Part shown: positions 40,486 to 40,746 of the stretch, one piece after another
How positions within the stretch are numbered: the stretch's first letter is position 1
Layout of the letters: every line of letters begins with the position of its first letter
Assembly (NCBI GenBank): GCA_910579675.1
Contig: CAJTUF010000022.1
Span: 1 to 40,746 of the forward strand
Direction of reading: 5' to 3'
Length of the DNA: 40,746 bases
Source: an uncultured Muribaculaceae bacterium
GTDB lineage: Bacteria > Bacteroidota > Bacteroidia > Bacteroidales > Muribaculaceae
The notes under the pieces: generated by a model
What the model saw: only the letters and a program-made list of their open reading frames with translations
Databases searched by the model: none
Told to the model about the DNA's origin: nothing
Position numbers and translations under genes: made by a program

Positions 40486-40746
40486 CCGGGGAGACAGCCC
40501 TTTGTAGGGCTGCTTCCCCGGAGCAGCCGAACCCGCGTCGATGCCCGTGCCCAAAAGGCCGCAACCGCGACGCCTACCCGGCGCGTAGCGCCAAAAGCCC
40601 CCTTGGGGGCGTTCCTGCTTGGTGGCCCCACTCAAAGGCGCGCGTAGCCGCCGCAGAGTGGGGTCGACGCGGCCCAAAGAAAATCGCTCAGCGTCAGCCG
40701 AGCCCCCCACCGCGACGCCCATGTCGCCTGAGGAGCTCGGCTGACG
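40486..40746. other. G+C-rich noncoding region packed with inverted repeats
   Basis: About 260 bp without a credible gene. It holds a row of hairpins: CCGGGGAgaCAGCCC / GGGCTGctTCCCCGG (40486-40521); GGCGC-GTA-GCGCC (40580-40592); GCCCCC-TT-GGGGGC (40597-40610); CCCCACTC / GAGTGGGG (40626-40663); GCGAC / GTCGC (40712-40727) nested in a 12-bp pair CGTCAGCCGAGC / GCTCGGCTGACG (40692-40746), which ends exactly at the window edge. It could be a structured RNA, a palindromic repeat cluster or the edge of a mobile element. Confidence 0.6.

Overview
The window reads as chromosome of a Bacteroidales bacterium, probably a gut member such as Muribaculaceae (the family assignment is inference). The grounds are: Bacteroidota-type promoters (TTTG about 19-21 bp before TAnnTTTG), start codons with pyrimidine-rich leaders instead of Shine-Dalgarno sites, a gldH gene, a frdCAB-type fumarate reductase with a single cytochrome b subunit, many SPII lipoproteins, a DUF4491 protein, and G+C-rich core genes interrupted by clearly A+T-richer accessory stretches. 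No tRNA, rRNA, CRISPR array, transposase or integrase was recognised.

Layout. 0-1.5 kb: an A+T-rich accessory patch with two diverged tandem lipoproteins that share an almost identical leader and signal peptide, and two copies of one hairpin element. 1.5-6.1 kb: a SurA/PpiC-type isomerase, a DUF4491 membrane protein, a TPM-domain protein and a family 4 glycosyltransferase. 6.2-7.5 kb: an orphan YhcG-type PD-(D/E)XK nuclease in the opposite orientation. 7.5-23.4 kb: a long co-directional minus-strand block. Read in the direction of transcription it runs ZapB-like coiled coil, zapA, rny, ricT, gldH, M24 peptidase, cca, queD, queE, a DEDDh exonuclease, then polysaccharide genes (Wza-type exporter, Wzy-like polymerase, Wzz-type protein, nucleotidyltransferase/PLP-enzyme fusion, LicD). 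23.4-26.7 kb: cardiolipin synthase and a long-chain acyl-CoA ligase. 26.8-30.6 kb: an A+T-rich accessory island with a C10 (streptopain-like) cysteine protease lipoprotein, a lipoprotein gene overlapping it by 4 bp, a recent second copy of that lipoprotein, and a third unrelated lipoprotein. This island is punctuated by copies of a roughly 200-bp promoter/terminator repeat. 30.6-34.4 kb: the fumarate reductase operon. 34.4-37.8 kb: a second small surface-glycan cluster (LicD, a family 2 glycosyltransferase split by a frameshift at a G7 tract, and a divergent family 4 glycosyltransferase). 37.9-40.4 kb: an S9B dipeptidyl-peptidase, followed by a strong terminator and a G+C-rich, hairpin-packed noncoding tail.

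How the genes work together. Two clusters point to a surface glycan carrying LicD-type phospho-substituents. The fused nucleotidyltransferase and CobD-like PLP enzyme, followed by LicD with a 4-bp overlap, could make and transfer an activated phospho-amino-alcohol. The strongest candidate for an undescribed system is the C10 protease/lipoprotein island. It looks like a protease with a co-translated partner, possibly an inhibitor, whose partner gene has been copied and partly diversified between repeated promoter/terminator cassettes. The frameshifted glycosyltransferase may be phase-variable.
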